Source: Trichopria drosophilae
Lineage: Eukaryota > Arthropoda > Insecta > Hymenoptera > Diapriidae
Length of the DNA: 64,000 nt
Direction of reading: 5' to 3'
NCBI GenBank assembly: GCA_030407085.1
Contig: CM059584.1
Location: 138,684,001 to 138,748,000, forward strand
The position numbers and the translations under genes are program-made. This document shows, one piece after another, positions 38,055-54,849 of this stretch. Every line of letters begins with the position of its first letter. The first letter of the stretch is position 1. Below the pieces are notes generated by a model. It was not told where the DNA came from. It worked only from the letters and a program-made list of their open reading frames with translations, and did not search any database.

Positions 38055-38516
38055 ATGGATCATCAGGCCGACGTGGGCAATGAAAACAGCCACAGGGACC
38101 AATGTCACTTCTCTCGTATAATGGCCCTTGGGAGTCAAGTTACAAAACGCCAATTGTCATCCCTAATAACGATGTTATTACCAGCCAAAGTGAACGGAGA
38201 CGAAGAGGTTGCTTATCATCTGCAGAAGATGTGCTCGATATTCGGACTGATGATCGCTGTTATAAAAGGACTGCGGGATGTTAAATACAACATCAAAGGA
38301 CCTCTCCCATATTACGAGGAGGCAATGAACAAGGGCCTCGAAGCGAGAAGGAAAGAGTCCTCTTTGATATATCACTGACTAGACATTCGCACGTGATTCC
38401 ACCCCCAAACAGGAATCAAAGTCTACGAAGACGACACCACAAACGAATACATGGGACTGATTACAGTTCCTGTCAAAGGTACGGCCTGTTCCGATCCTAT
38501 GTTCATAACTCTTTAG
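38055..38516 (+). pseudogene. Decayed ORF of unknown origin
   Basis: A 107-codon frame opens at 38055 and stops at 38376-38378. The same frame then runs on past a second stop (38394-38396) to a terminator at 38514-38516, with sensible residues throughout (for example KVYEDDTTNEYMG and GLITVPVKG). Base composition is clearly richer in G and C than the flanks, and third positions look coding. I take it as one broken gene with two in-frame stops. I recognise no family. A transposon gene or an integrated viral gene are both possible and neither is supported. It follows directly after repeat DNA. Confidence 0.5.
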
Positions 38517-40593
38517 GGCCACTTGGCGCCGGTCGTCGCGAAGATATCAATTATTTTATGCATCAAATGATGACAAATCAGAAGGTTTACTTATATTTAT
38601 TCTAATATGAACACAGCAAACACGGAGAACTTTTATAGGGCGTAGGAGTGGCATTGGCACTATTTCGGGTCAGGAACTATAACCCTCTTGGGGGATTTGT
38701 GGTTCGATCTCGTCGGTTTCACTTTGTCATAGATTTTCTTTTTTCTTCATTGTCGAAGCAGTCTTCTTTCTTTCTCTTCAGGCTCTTCTCTCTCTTCATC
38801 TTCATACACTGAACATTCGTTTCTCTCTTTCGCCAGTTATAAACATTATTGAAAATTAAATAAATGGCCTACCACTCTTCAACTGATCTAGCGCAGGCAG
38901 GTCGTCAGACATTAAAAAACTAAGCAAATATCCGGGGTCTGGCCTGCTCCGGCGATGATCATCTAGTGACCACTATAGCTATGCCATCCGCCAATCCAAC
39001 CACCATAGTTGTTTGGTGTGTCTCCATCATCAAGATATCGTTATACACAACATTATCACGAAGCCCCAATATCTGTCAACATACTGACACTATTCCCGTG
39101 ATGTAATTAATTCCGATTGGTCCAGAAAGAATGCTTAGGGATCAGTGAGTATACCCGAAACTTAAGGCCAAAAGAGTCCCACAGACAGGAAGCTTTGCAG
39201 TGCTCCTTTGTGGCTGATGCATACGTAGAGCGAATTCGTGCCGGGAATGCGAAACAAATTTTAAATGAATATGCCAATGACTAAGGGCAGTGATTATAGC
39301 AAACCTCAAATTTGTTTGCTTATGGGAAGCAAATTCGTTCTGCTGTGAGTTAGCCATTATCGAGCTTAACGTATTCCTACCTCTTCTGACACAAAAATCC
39401 AATTACTTGTTTACATCTTACTCTGCACTGGTTGTAACCACTTTCCCTTCTCCAGTTGCGGATATAACCATAATATTAATTTCCTTTATATCAGAATAAA
39501 GTTGGGCGGTGTGATGGATGCATCCGAAACTTCTCATTTTTTAATTCTAGTCGATTATGACAAATTAAATATTTTGTTTTTATATTCTTGGAATTACCAC
39601 GTTCTTTACATAACTTTTTTTCGAATACTTTAAAATAATACTTCTTTCACAGAAATGTTATATATAATATTTTATTTTGAATAAATTGTCGAGTATTTTA
39701 TCTATACGTACAAAGCTTAGTATTGTTTAGGAATTGCAAATAGAGATAAGTATATGCGATAGTGAACATATAGAAGTTGGTCTACAAGGTAGTATAATTC
39801 GAAAGTTCCCTTATCATAAACGCTAAAGGAATCGTCGATGAATCATTTGACATGACGGTTTTTGAGCACTTATACCGGTTAAAATGAAGTTCTGAACCGT
39901 AAAAATATTTCTCACGTTATCAGCGCGAATTGCGGCCCTCGATTCTTTCGCGCGTCGAGCTCTCGTCGGCAAACAACGATTTTGCTTTCTAGTTGCATAA
40001 TGTACTCGATTCTCAGTTTTAAATATAAGTTTTTCGATCAAGAAGAAAATTATATTAACATTTGTCTTTAGTATAACAAACCATACGTTGCTAATTATTT
40101 GGTTAAAGGTAAATGACTAAATTAGTATATTACGTATCAAAGGTAGACGTAGTGCTTTCCGTAGTGGATGAAGAGAAATATGACTACTATGCCAGTTATT
40201 TTTTTTAACACGGTGGTCAGAACTGGCTTGAGCTAAAACAGTAAACCGAAATATTTTCTGTTTAGTTGGGTAGACATTTCGAAACTTTGTTTCTTTACAC
40301 TGTCCATATCATTTGTAAATGTTGTGTCAACTTGCACAGGGGATTATAATGGAATGATAATTTTTATTTTATAAAATGAAAGTGACATGAAATTAATTAT
40401 CATTGCGGGGTTGCAATTAAAAACGCATCCAAATACGATGACTATTATACTGGTATAAATAATTATTTTCTGACAATTTAGTAAATAACTATGTTTTTTG
40501 TGCGGATATTTCTATAAATGCATTATTACACTTTTAGTACCACAACGAAACTTGACGTTATACTAAAAATTAAACACATTTAGTAGAAAAATG
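38517..40593. other. Intergenic DNA, unusually mixed composition
   Basis: 38640-39420 has a more balanced base composition than most of the window, including CT-rich runs (38735-38835) and GGGGTCTGGCCTGCTCCGGC (38934-38953). This suggests it belongs with the decayed ORF as one inserted segment. A GC-rich patch lies at 39918-39972. No intact gene, tRNA or rRNA recognised. Confidence 0.4.
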
Positions 40594-40773
40594 TTACTGA
40601 CATTCGATAAAACTCGAAGATTCTTGAGTTCCACAAATTAATTCTTCTGATAAATCGGTGTCCCGACTCTCAAAAGTTTGTTCATCTTCATTAGAGGCGG
40701 AAGTTTCTGTTGTGTAAGTTATAGATTCTCGTTTATCTGATTCGTTTTTCTTTTTCCTAAAACCAAATTTCAT
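40594..40773 (-). CDS. Possible small gene or first coding exon, 59 aa
   Basis: ATG at 40773 opens a 59-codon frame ending TAA at 40594. The peptide begins MKFGFRKKKNESDKRES and continues acidic and Ser/Thr/Glu-rich (TETSASNEDEQTFESRDTD, SEELICGTQESS). That is a hydrophilic, possibly cytosolic tail with a basic start, unlike the random frames nearby, which are rich in Phe/Ile/Tyr. A possible donor, CA|GTAACA, lies at the end (exon 40773-40598, phase 2), so it may be a first exon. No downstream partner exon was identified. Function unknown. Confidence 0.4.
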   Translation of the reverse strand: MKFGFRKKKNESDKRESITYTTETSASNEDEQTFESRDTDLSEELICGTQESSSFIECQ

Positions 40774-41342
40774 GATTTAACTATTTGTACTTGTTGAAAT
40801 GGTACTTTCTATTTATTGAGATCTGAAAAAAAGCTAAAAATACAGTAGCTTATTAATAATAATTCGATAATCAGAACTTTAGTTAAAATAAACTTAATTA
40901 AAATAGTATACCTAATTAACTATTTAAGAAGGAAGATAGGGATGAGGCATATAATATTTAGCGCCATTGTATTGAATGTCCATTACGGTAGAAATTAAGT
41001 CAAGTACAACATGTATTTATCGTGTCTTATTACTTATATAGTTCTCCTATCCAAGTTTTTTATCTTATAAGTGATAACTTACTCGATATTATATGTCTGT
41101 TTTAATATAATATTCTCTAAATTATATAATATTATAAATTATTGTTGCAATATAAAATAAAATGTTTATGATACTGAATTGATGTTTATTTATTTTTCGA
41201 AAAAACAGTTTTACAACATGTGATGTCATTTTAACTAATTAACCTAACAATTACTTTATTTCTTACAAATACAGATTGCGCTATATCTTACCTCAATAAG
41301 TTTCAGCTGATTTAAACTTACTTAACCCTTAATGGTGATAAG

Positions 41343-42399
41343 TAGGGGAGAGTGGTCCTGAGTGGGCACTGTGGGTTGAGTTGACACCCCGGCATTTCAC
41401 AGAAATGGCATGTAATGTCGCTCAATTGTTTCATGGCATGTTATCTTAGTAGGCACAGGCATAATTTGTACAAACAGTTGTCACGTAACTTTGTTAAACG
41501 CAGCGTTAGAACGAATCTATTATTTACGCTTAACTGAATTTCATTTTCGATCTTCACGCAGAAGAAGCTGCAGGTAAGCAATTACATCGAAATTCCGATA
41601 TAGAAAATGCATTCATTTCTTTATTCTATACAATAACCGACAGGTTATTTTGATTTTTTAATTAAACTTGTTTTGTTTGCGTAATATTGTGAAACGTGTA
41701 GACGTTCCTGGTGGTCCTGAGTCGCCACAAAACGTATGGTCCTTGACACCTATTTTTTTTGCTTTTTTCGCGTTCTTTCATATATTGTTTTTCCCATTTC
41801 GATATTTTTGCTTCATATAAACATGGGACGCAACTTTAAATCCAAGAACTCCAGTCTCAGCAACCTTCCACGAGCGGATTGCACCTGCGTTCTCGTTCGC
41901 AAAAAAATCCCATACATCCACCATATTGCGAATCCGACGACAATTGTGTGTAATCTGGTTTTCAATTTTCAACTTAAAATGAAAAAATAATGTTATTAAT
42001 GTGTTCTATGATTTTCAACATTGTAATCGAAATGATTTTTTAAACTAATATGAACAAATAATGCGTGTTTTATTCTTCTAAATTGTTTAAATTTGTCCAC
42101 ATTCTGTTTAAAGCCAATGAATATGCATTTTTCCTAAATGCAAGCGAAAAAAAGGAGTGTCAAATCAGGACCATAGGGTGTCAACTCAGGACCACTATTT
42201 TGAGAAATCGTCAAAACGTAACTTTTCGCTTCCCAATTTTTTGGGATTGAAAGAGACACTCTACATTTTTCTAAATGATAAAGAATTGTAGGGAAATGAT
42301 CGCCGTACATAACTATGTACTCACCGGCGTCATTAAATCCAATTTACTTTCAGTTTTCGGCTAAATAGCTTACGTCAATTCAGGAGCACCCTCCCCTAA
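41343..42399. mobile_element. Non-autonomous pogo/Tc1-like element with TA target duplication
   Basis: TA followed by GGGGAGAGTGGTCCTGAGT at the left. The right end carries the inverted GGAGCACCCTCCCC followed by TA. The motif GGTCCTGAGT recurs inside (about 41713) and in reverse (AGGACCAT at 42168, AGGACCAC at 42188). A TA duplication with this GGGGAG terminus fits Tc1/mariner-pogo relatives. Only short frames of about 84 and 64 codons remain, so it cannot be autonomous. Family placement is inferred from the ends only. Confidence 0.72.
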
Positions 42400-44710
42400 G
42401 TCTTTTTTTAATTATCTTTGAACGCTGTCTCTTTTAAGGCAATTGGCCTAGAAAAATTTCTCATACACTAATTTTCAATGTTTGAAGTCTCCTATTTACG
42501 ATAGCATCATTAAAATAGAAGCGAAATGAAAAGGTTATATCTTTTTTTTAATATCTCAGATTTTGAAATAGATAATCTTTTTCTAGAATATCGTAATAAA
42601 AGGTGCAATGGGATCTACCCCAACAAATCTTCATGGTATTTTGTTTAAATACGGCGTCTTCAAGATGGAAGCCTAAATTATTAAACCAATAATTATATTA
42701 CTTTTGTCATTCATCTAATCAAATCTTTGTTAAATCATCGGCACTTTAAAAGCATAAATTCCGCATAGAATTACGTAAAAACTATAAAAATGTATTGCGA
42801 ATATGTACATTTAGGCACAGGGGAATAATTATATTATATACTTACCATTGAATTTGCCTATAAGAAAATTTGCAAAAAAACCTTGCGATCTTTAGAAAAA
42901 ATGGACTGTAACTTTCTTATATTGCTTCATAGGTCAATTTTAATGACGACATCTGTAAGAGGGGGCTTCATACTTTGCAAAAAGAAGAGATAAACATTAT
43001 CTTACTCTGCAATTCTGATTGTTAACTCTGAAAAGTGCAGATTGTTTCCCATTGTCGTAAAAGTTTTTAAATTTACAGCCTCATATTTTGAAGATTGTAT
43101 AGATGTAAGTAACTCAAAATAATAAATCCGTTTTTCAAATAATTGTACCGTTTGGAGAATTTGCTGCTCATTCAAAATAGAGACAAGAACAATAAAATTT
43201 AACATCTCTGATACTAAACATAATCAAGGATAAAGCTGATTTTAATGAATATTTTGCAATTTATTTAAATTTATTGCAATTTTTTTTTTGGGGAAATCGT
43301 AATTTTTTTTACCTTTTTATTACTTGTTTAGCTTTTGATTCGTAAACAAGGAAGGAATGAAATAAATTTTCTTATATTTCAGCCGGGGTGAAGACGCTTA
43401 TTATTTTTTTATTTCAACTCACACAACTCAAATAAGTTCCGGAGTCATCAGCAACTCCTCAGGACATTCGGAGGTGAAGAGTGAAATGTTATGTAAATTA
43501 AATTTTTCAGAAATACAAAATTTCGATAACATTTTAAAGAAATGCTAAAAGACAGGGATTTAGGACGTTCTAATATTTCTTGTAAGTGCAAGGAATTTAA
43601 GACACCATTTTAAAATACAAGAGATAGTATAACTTGTAAAAGACACTTTTCTCTATTTATATTGTGCTGAAATAAATAAAATGTTAAAAAACATCAACTA
43701 ACTTATTTTTGTGTGTAATAAGACGTTCAACGACAATGCATCTCATAAATCGAGATGTTCATGAAAATGTCAGAAAATGTTAAAATTGTTTTTTTTTCAA
43801 ATATGTTTGTTTCTTTTTCAAATATGTTTGTTTCTTTTTCTACAGTAAAAAATTCCTTTTCATTGTTTACTTATATTGTCGATAGGAAATAACGACATCA
43901 TTGGATGAAAAGTTTGTGGAAGAGAATGACCCAATAACTTGATACATTTAAGGATATACATGCAGAATTAATCAACTTGCTGCAATTCTTGATAAAAATT
44001 GAAGTACCACTTCAAGCATTTAAATTTGTTACAAATTGGATGAATGATATGAACTGAAAATACCCTAATGTAAATTAATACGATTTGTTTACTGAATATG
44101 TTCGTTTCTTCAGATGTATTCGTGTGTGTACCTATGTCGTTTCTCTGCTTCAATAAATTTAATTACATGATTCCAACGTGACTGAATTGGGCGGCTATTC
44201 CTGGAATAACATATCATAGAATGAAACTGAAGTGTAGATGATTAATTACTATGCGTTTATTTAGTATTTGCTTAGCATGCATGTAATTGTAGTACAAATG
44301 AAATGATTTTTTAAGTAGTGTCGTATCCATTGATTAAATTTTATGGAAATATAATATGATGTAAAACAAAAATATGAATGATGAACCTTAGTAATGCTTC
44401 AATAAAATACTTCAATGATCAAATAACTGACAATAATGCAAAATGAAAACCGAGGAAGGAAAATAACAACAAATCAATTGGCTATAGAAATCTGGTGGAC
44501 CCTTCACAAGCTTGTTTAAAATATGTTACGTTGGCAAATATTTTATCGTAACAATCGAAATTTTGCTTTAATTTGCGTATCAATTATTAGCCTATCAATT
44601 TCATAAACGTTCTTATACATTTTTGTACCCACTTATTGAAATCAAATTTTTCTATAAAAGATAACCAATGCATAATATAAAATAATACATGCACAATTAG
44701 TTTAAACAAA
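42400..44710. other. Intergenic AT-rich DNA
   Basis: No gene recognised. A 22-bp tandem duplication, TTTTCAAATATGTTTGTTTC with spacer, lies at about 43795-43842. The part near 44711 should contain the 3' UTR of the GMC gene, but no clear poly(A) signal stands out close to its stop. Confidence 0.5.
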
Positions 44711-49330
<4,620 letters not shown>

Positions 49331-49967
49331 TTATGTAATTCATAAAACATTCATGATACAATTTATATTCGGTCACTTTCCCAATGTGACGGCTTTAAAA
49401 AATTGCATTATTGTGTTTACTAAAATTGCATTCCATGGAACGGACTGAAATTTCTAGGAATCATACTCCACATCCGCAATTTTGGTTTGCACCACGGTGA
49501 TAATCTTTCATAAATAATTTCTTTGAAAAAATAAAACACTAAAATGTTGGGATTGCACATAATAGACTATATTGTTATTTTTTTATAAGTTGCTTTATGC
49601 AGTTCACATTACAGATTACAACCGCACTCGCACGTTTTCTTGGAGGAGTGGACTTTGAGCAATAACTTCAGTACAAAAAACATCTCATAATCAAAAGAAC
49701 AGTTTTTTGGATTTCCTTTAAAATAGATTCAAAGAGCGGAAAGGTTGTATTTTTATACACAAAGGAATTCCTTATTTAAGATCAAAATACCGGTCGTCAC
49801 ACCGTAAAAGTGCCTCAAAGACAAAAATATTATTAAAAATATTATAAATGTTAAAATTAACGCAATTTTGTTATTAGAGCTAAATTTTTAATTATTCAGA
49901 AAAGACCACAATTTACTTGCTTACGCAAATAATACAAAATATTTCGTTACGTATTACGAGTAATTAC

Positions 49968-50040
49968 CTCGTTGAATCCTCTCACTCATTCAGAGTTTCA
50001 CACTCCGATGAGTTCGAAAGTTGACCTAAGCAAGTATCCG
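49968..50040 (-). promoter_or_regulatory. Probable non-coding 5' exon of the GMC gene
   Basis: On the minus strand a donor AACGAG|GTAATTAC lies at 49967-49968. A matching acceptor TTAATCTCAG ends at 49315, two bases before the GMC start codon. This suggests a 5' UTR exon joined across a 653-bp intron. The exon's upstream limit is a guess. No TATA box is obvious. Confidence 0.45.
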
Positions 50041-53000
50041 TTCCTTTGCTAAAAAATTCATCATTATTTCATTGCCATATTGTGCATTACAAAATAAATG
50101 ATTTTAATGAGTACACGTGTTTTGTTTCGAAACGCATAAATTTAAAAAATATTTTACTTTGATTGAAGGTATATTAAACATTATTCTGCATTTAACATTA
50201 AACAAAGTTTGTGTTTTTGTTTTGAAAAAGTGACGGTCTGTTTTTGTAATTGACTGTATCCAATCTTCGTCGCTATTTTCTCGATTTATATTTAATTATT
50301 TGCTTTCGCAGTCTGTGCCAGAAGGTTATTATTATCTTAAAAATGTATTTCAACCACTGTTGAACTAACAAAATATCAATAAAATAACATTCCAAATGCT
50401 ACATTCACACGTATGAATATATAAAACATAATCATAAGATGAATAATACTTTTTATCTATTTTTTGCAATTGTAACAAGTCATGTATTTAGTACAAAAAT
50501 GTTGCATTGTTAAAAAAGTATTTACATTACTCAAAGACTATTTTTATAGTTTAAGAAGGATTTATTTTACTTTCTAGCAATCAACTCTAAACGTATAATG
50601 AGCAACAATCATGAAGGCTTTGATAACAAAATGGTCTACACGACAGTTGTTAAATTTCATATATATTTATGAACTTGATAAATAATACAGTATTCAAACA
50701 GGAAATGTGCATAAATTCGTGTCGATTCAAAATTTTTTGTACGATAAATCTAATTACTTTTATAAAAATATGTTTAAAAATTGTATAGTATATTTTAATA
50801 TTTGTATTGTATTTATCCCCACATCTTACTTTCAATTTATCAATTATCATTTTGGTTTAAATATGAGTCAGACCTGCACATATTATTTCGCAAAATTTTT
50901 GTTAAAAGTGAGATTTTCTTCATGGACAAAGAGAATGTAAATATTGTCTTATTTACTGCTCATTATTTTAAACTCTATTCTGAACATTTTTAAAATTATA
51001 ACCATAAAAGCCGCTGGCTTTAATTATTATATATATTTTCTTAGAGAAACTTAGGTATTTAAATATTATATTTTTTTAATTCTACATGTAATTCGTTTTG
51101 TATAATTTCCTGCACTGCATAACGTACGCTAATTTAGATAAATAGTAGCATATTTATATTGCAGGTATGCAATTTTGTTGAAGTTGGACGAATGTATTAT
51201 AAATAATTTTGAAAGTTTAATGAAACTATGCTAAATAACTGTATTATTCAAATAATTAATTTCATTTTACACGAGTATTTATGTCCATAGTCTTTTACAT
51301 ATTATAAAATATATTTTTTAAAATAACTATAAAAAGGGTTAAATATGAAAAATAATGTTTTTAAGGTTTTAACAAGTCGTTTTTTACGGTTTCTCGTCAT
51401 TATTTGAACAGGAACTAATGTGATAATCTGAATATCGTTGATTTTCGAAATATTGGTTTGCATTTTGATATTTTCAGAGCAAATCTTAGTGAATCAAGTA
51501 AATCTAATCATTTTTCAATTTTCATCCCTTAGTCGTTATTTTTTTGTTTGAACAACGATGCCCGACACTTACCGCGTGGAGGTTCAGGAATTCAAGTGTC
51601 TTCTTTTTTATTTTTTTTAAACCGTAAAAACATTTTTTTCCATATATTTTTTATAGTTATTTTTAGAAATAAGATTATATTTAAGTATATTTTTACTGAA
51701 ATAATTGAATAATTTAGACGATTTGAATAAAAACAACGTTAAAATAAGTACTAAAATGAAAGTTCAATTTTTTGCCCGCCATTTTGTTAAAATAAATCGT
51801 AGGATAAAAGCCAAAGCTGGTTGAAAAGTTTAGATGTTTTGTGCAATTTTGTGCATATTTGCAACAGTGAAATAAATTTCCTTTCTACTCAAATATTTGA
51901 TTAAATACAAATTTTTCATAAAAAAATCATATTTTTTATTTGAAATTGTTAATCAACAATTGAAAATCAAAGTTTTGAAAATTGTAAACCATTCTATCAT
52001 GTAGAGTGTACCCAAAAATAGTACGGTTGGATATTTTCCAAAAGATTTTTTTACTTTTTCGCAAAGTTTCCTGAGCTCAAACGTATGATACAAATTTTGC
52101 CAATTTGGGATTTAATTAGTTAAGAAAAAGTTTTGGAACTCTCTTAAGAAAAGAATTTTGAAAATATAAAAGAAAAAGCCGAATAACAAGAAAAACAAGT
52201 TATGAAAAACACTAAAAAATCTACCAAAATATTTTTCATGGAAGTGCAAAATATATTTAAAAAATAAATGCATAAATATTTCTTATGTATTTTAATTCCG
52301 TGGGTTTTGAATTAATAGAAATATTGTAGTCTGGAAAGAATATATTTGTAAGAACATTCCATTCGAAATACCTGCACAAACAGGACTCTCATTGTCATTA
52401 AAAATTATACTTTCTTGATAATCTAATGGTAATGATAAGGATTATGTAAATGCTTTAAATGTTAATTTTCTGAACATCCCCTTACATAAAAAATAATTGC
52501 AAAATATTTGTAGGATAAATAATTTTTTTTTTACATTACATCAATTGAAAAAAAAATCTTCTTTATTAATAAAAATATTATTACTAATGACATCTTTTAT
52601 GTACAAAATCAATATTTAAATAAAAAGAAACATTTGATTTTCTTTTAAGGCGGTTGGATCCTGGGACATATATGGTGTTCGGAGAAAATATTTAATATTG
52701 TCTCTAAGAAATTAATTTTCATTATTAACGATATTATTGATGAAAGAATGAATTGCGGTCTTTAAAAGAATTTTAAATCTGCAAAAATAATTTGAGAAAC
52801 ATATATAATGAAAAATGTATTAACGACTCCAGTTTTCTTCTTTTCGTCAGTTAAGAATACTTTAAATGTGAATGAATTTCAACGAGTGACTAGTTTTTTT
52901 TTTTCGAGAAAGTGGTTCTTTATTTCTGAACCTGACGTCAAAAATGATTACCTTTCACAATTTCTGAATAATCTTAGAGATTAGGAAAAAAAATTGGTTA

Positions 53001-54660
53001 AGTAAAGTTCTTTTTCTCTAAAAAGTAAGCATCATTTGTTAAAATCCATTCATTTTCAAAAAAATGTTAAGTGGCGATTAGAAAACAAGAGTTATTTTGT
53101 CAAGAACAATAAAACTTTCTCCCTTCAACAATGTCATTATTAGTAAATATTTAATTCTTGAGATTGCAATTAAATATTTTTCTTAAACATACTATATCCC
53201 GGGGTCTAACTACCCTAATTCAAATTTTTGTTTATGTACTCTACAAAATAGGTTTCAAAATGAATTCATAACATGTCTCGTGAGGTTTCTGAACTCAAAC
53301 TTCTTTTACAACGTAAAAAACATCATTTTAAATTGATCAGACACAAGCGCAAGAAATTACCAATAGCTAACTGAAGGATCAATTGGATCTGGTATTCCAG
53401 AAAATGTCAATAAAATTGAACAAATTGAAAACATGAACAAACTTACAAAACAAAAAAGCTTCCAGATAATTTCCAAAGTTATATATTTTGAGTACAATAA
53501 TACTTTCAAAATATCAAATAATAAAATATATAATTCTACAGTAGGCCTAATTTAGTCCTCATTATTCATGTGCATTGAAACTTAATCTTACCAGATTATG
53601 CAAATTGCTTTTCTAACCGATTGACTACTAAAGCTACGAAGTAAATTGTATACACTTTAACCATATACAGGAATGTACTGCCTGCTTTTTAAAAAATTCT
53701 TTAGGTTACAATATCAACTAAACTAATAGTCGCTTAAAGTATCACGTAATAGCGAGTATTATACGAGTATACTTGTAATGAAAATACAGTAGTATATTTC
53801 ACAAACATTATCCATTTCAATATCAGTGACACAGTAGCACATACACTTCAAATGAGGAAAATTTATATTTTAAATGTTTGTTAAGTATTAAAATTTCTTA
53901 TTAATTATTTCTGGTATTTTTATTTTTTTAATATTATTTCTAGTATTATTAGTTATATTATTATTTCAGATTAAAATTATCGTTGATTCTGACAGCAAAT
54001 TAAGTTGTGTAAATATAATTCTGAGTATAATAATATAAATTTATTTGTTTGCTGAGAACGCCTTACGAGAGAAGGTAAGGTCATATTTTTAATTTTTTTT
54101 ATATGGTATAAGTATTTAAACAAATTTCAGATAATTAAATTAAATTAATTGATTAATAAGAGAATAATTAATTAAAGAATTGAGTTAAAATATCCATTAG
54201 AAAATATCATGTTTACGTTATTTGAACTTTCAAATAACAAAGTATTACAATATAGAATGTAGCTATAAAATTAATAAACACATTGATTAAATTGTTTTCA
54301 AATAGACGTTCATTTCAAGATATTTTCGAATTTATTTTGTTCAAAATGGATCAACTTCAATTAATCCATTGAAGTTTGATTTTTTTACTCCAATTTCTTT
54401 CATGTGTTTTGTTCAATCCAAATTTAAAAAACTGACAGTCACATACTTTACTAATTTCGTGGTCGCTCTTGAAGAGCCCGAGATTAAGTTTCAACCACCA
54501 GGAATTCCAATATCAGTTTTCTATAAAAAATACTCAGAATAAAAAGTTCTTAGAAAGCATTGAAGAATTTTTAAATTGATTATATGCTCTGGTAAAAACT
54601 TTATTCTTTGATGAATTCTAAGTATTTTATTTTACTTTGCAAGTTTTTTGAAAAGTTGAT
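50041..54660. other. Intergenic AT-rich DNA
   Basis: Long stretch with homopolymer T and A runs. No gene, RNA or clear repeat recognised; short frames (for example 50650-50993) are rich in Phe, Ile, Lys and Tyr, as expected from composition. Confidence 0.6.
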
Positions 54661-54849
54661 ACTCTGTAAATTCCTTACAGTGGAAGTTATTAAGAGTATG
54701 AGACTCTACGAAGAGTGACATTTCATCTAGAGTAAAAGAAGAAAAACTCTCTTAGAAGAGTGAATATAACACATGACAAATAACACATGCGAAAAGTTCA
54801 CTCTTTGTGAAAGAGTGGCTCAATTTTCACTCTAAGGAATTTAGAGAGT
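54661..54849. mobile_element. 189-bp MITE with 22-bp terminal inverted repeats
   Basis: ACTCTGTAAATTCCTTACAG at 54661 and CACTCTAAGGAATTTAGAGA at 54828 are inverted copies with two mismatches over 22 bp. The interior repeats GAAGAGTG and its complement CACTCTT several times (for example 54710, 54753, 54799), giving extra hairpins. No ORF. Confidence 0.83.
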
